A stretch of 6,562 bases of DNA. Source: Chloroflexota bacterium (lineage in GTDB: Bacteria > Chloroflexota > Anaerolineae > UBA7937 > JACPPX01). The stretch lies in assembly GCA_016190785.1 (NCBI GenBank), contig JACPPX010000127.1:1-6562 (forward strand), written 5' to 3'. Shown here piece after piece: positions 6,261 through 6,562 of the stretch; position 1 is the stretch's first letter; each line of letters opens with the position of its first letter. Under the pieces are notes generated by a model. That model saw nothing but the letters and a program-made list of their open reading frames with translations, was not told the DNA's origin and made no database searches. The translations under genes and the position numbers were made by a program.

Positions 6261-6542
6261 ATGAGCAAGGACTATGAGCGAATCAATGTCCTCCTCCCCA
6301 AGAAAGTGGTAGAAGAACTGCGGGAATCCGTCCCTGAAGGGGAGAGGAGTCGATTCATCAGCGAGGCCACCCAGAAGAAACTGGCAAGGCTCCGCTTGGC
6401 GAAGGCGCTCAAGATTGGTGCAGGGGCCTGGAAGGATGAGGATCACCCCGACCTCAATACAGTAGAGGACATCCACCGCTGGCTGGAGGAATTGCGCCGG
6501 CCCGGCGAGGAGCGGATGTCCAGACTGCATAGCAAGAAGTAG
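6261..6542 (+). CDS. Ribbon-helix-helix antitoxin (VapB/CopG-like) of a type II toxin-antitoxin module
   Basis: A 93-residue DNA-binding antitoxin that should neutralise the toxin encoded immediately after it and repress their shared promoter. The N-terminus has the ribbon-helix-helix pattern: beta strand ERINVLLP (6-13), helix A (14-23), the turn around PEGERS (25-30), and helix B SRFISEATQKKLARL (30-44). The charged C-terminal tail, containing GAWKDEDHPDL (55-65) and VEDIHRWLEELRR, is the expected toxin-binding part. I chose ATG 6261 because GAGGTG at 6248-6253 is spaced seven bases from it. The in-frame ATGs at 6246 and 6255 lie upstream of or against that site and would need a leader of only a few bases. 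The stop is directly followed by the next start. Confidence 0.85.
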   Translation: MSKDYERINVLLPKKVVEELRESVPEGERSRFISEATQKKLARLRLAKALKIGAGAWKDEDHPDLNTVEDIHRWLEELRRPGEERMSRLHSKK

Positions 6543-6562
6543 ATGGCCCTCTTCCTCATTGA
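6543..6562 (+). CDS. Start of a probable PIN-domain toxin (VapC-like), truncated by window edge
   Basis: An ATG follows the antitoxin stop with no spacer and opens MALFLI, with the next codon beginning GA (Asp or Glu). This fits the first beta strand of PIN-domain ribonucleases, where a hydrophobic run leads to the first catalytic Asp (LIDTS-type). Only 20 bases are visible, so the call rests mainly on position after a ribbon-helix-helix antitoxin. A different toxin family is possible. Confidence 0.6.

Noticed and set aside
6144..6530. Minus-strand open frame of 128 codons opposite the antitoxin
   Set aside because: It runs across the near-consensus promoter and the ribbon-helix-helix gene and has no domain signal; the antitoxin reading on the + strand is better supported.
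1..6562. CRISPR arrays, tRNA or rRNA genes, insertion sequences with terminal repeats
   Set aside because: No regularly spaced repeats, cloverleaf-like sequences, transposase motifs or matching terminal inverted repeats were seen.

Overview
The window carries the end of a carbohydrate-uptake and breakdown operon on the + strand, followed by a short scarred intergenic region and the start of a toxin-antitoxin module. The organism is probably a bacterium of the Chloroflexota (Anaerolineae-like). This is an inference from the proline/threonine-rich linker after the lipobox of the binding protein and from the 'GAWKDEDHPD'-type antitoxin, both of which I associate with that phylum. No rRNA or other phylogenetic marker is present to confirm it.

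Layout: (1) 2-1279, a lipoprotein sugar-binding protein of an ABC importer, whose start lies off the left edge. (2) 1303-1344, a very stable intercistronic stem-loop. (3) 1363-2286 and 2283-3122, the two six-helix permease subunits (MalF-like then MalG-like), joined by an ATGA overlap. (4) 3217-4923, a glycoside hydrolase family 66 enzyme (dextranase type) with no signal peptide. (5) 4920-6020, a short single-domain glycoside hydrolase family 15 enzyme, again with no signal peptide and again joined by an ATGA overlap. (6) 6021-6260, an intergenic region holding what looks like the first 15 codons of recN on the minus strand with an intact ribosome binding site, a palindrome, and a near-consensus sigma-70 promoter pointing right. 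(7) 6261-6542, a ribbon-helix-helix antitoxin. (8) 6543-end, the first codons of a probable PIN-domain toxin.

How the genes work together: GH66 enzymes act on alpha-1,6-linked glucans and GH15 enzymes release glucose from non-reducing ends. With an importer in front of them, the simplest reading is uptake of isomaltooligosaccharides or dextran fragments, endo-cleavage in the cytoplasm by the GH66 enzyme and trimming to glucose by the GH15 enzyme. No transporter ATPase and no regulator is encoded here, so a shared MsmK/MalK-type ATPase elsewhere is expected.

The most unusual points are the fully cytoplasmic GH66 plus minimal GH15 pair behind a sugar importer, the hairpin between binding protein and permease, and the recN 5' remnant that marks a probable rearrangement junction between the sugar operon and the toxin-antitoxin locus.
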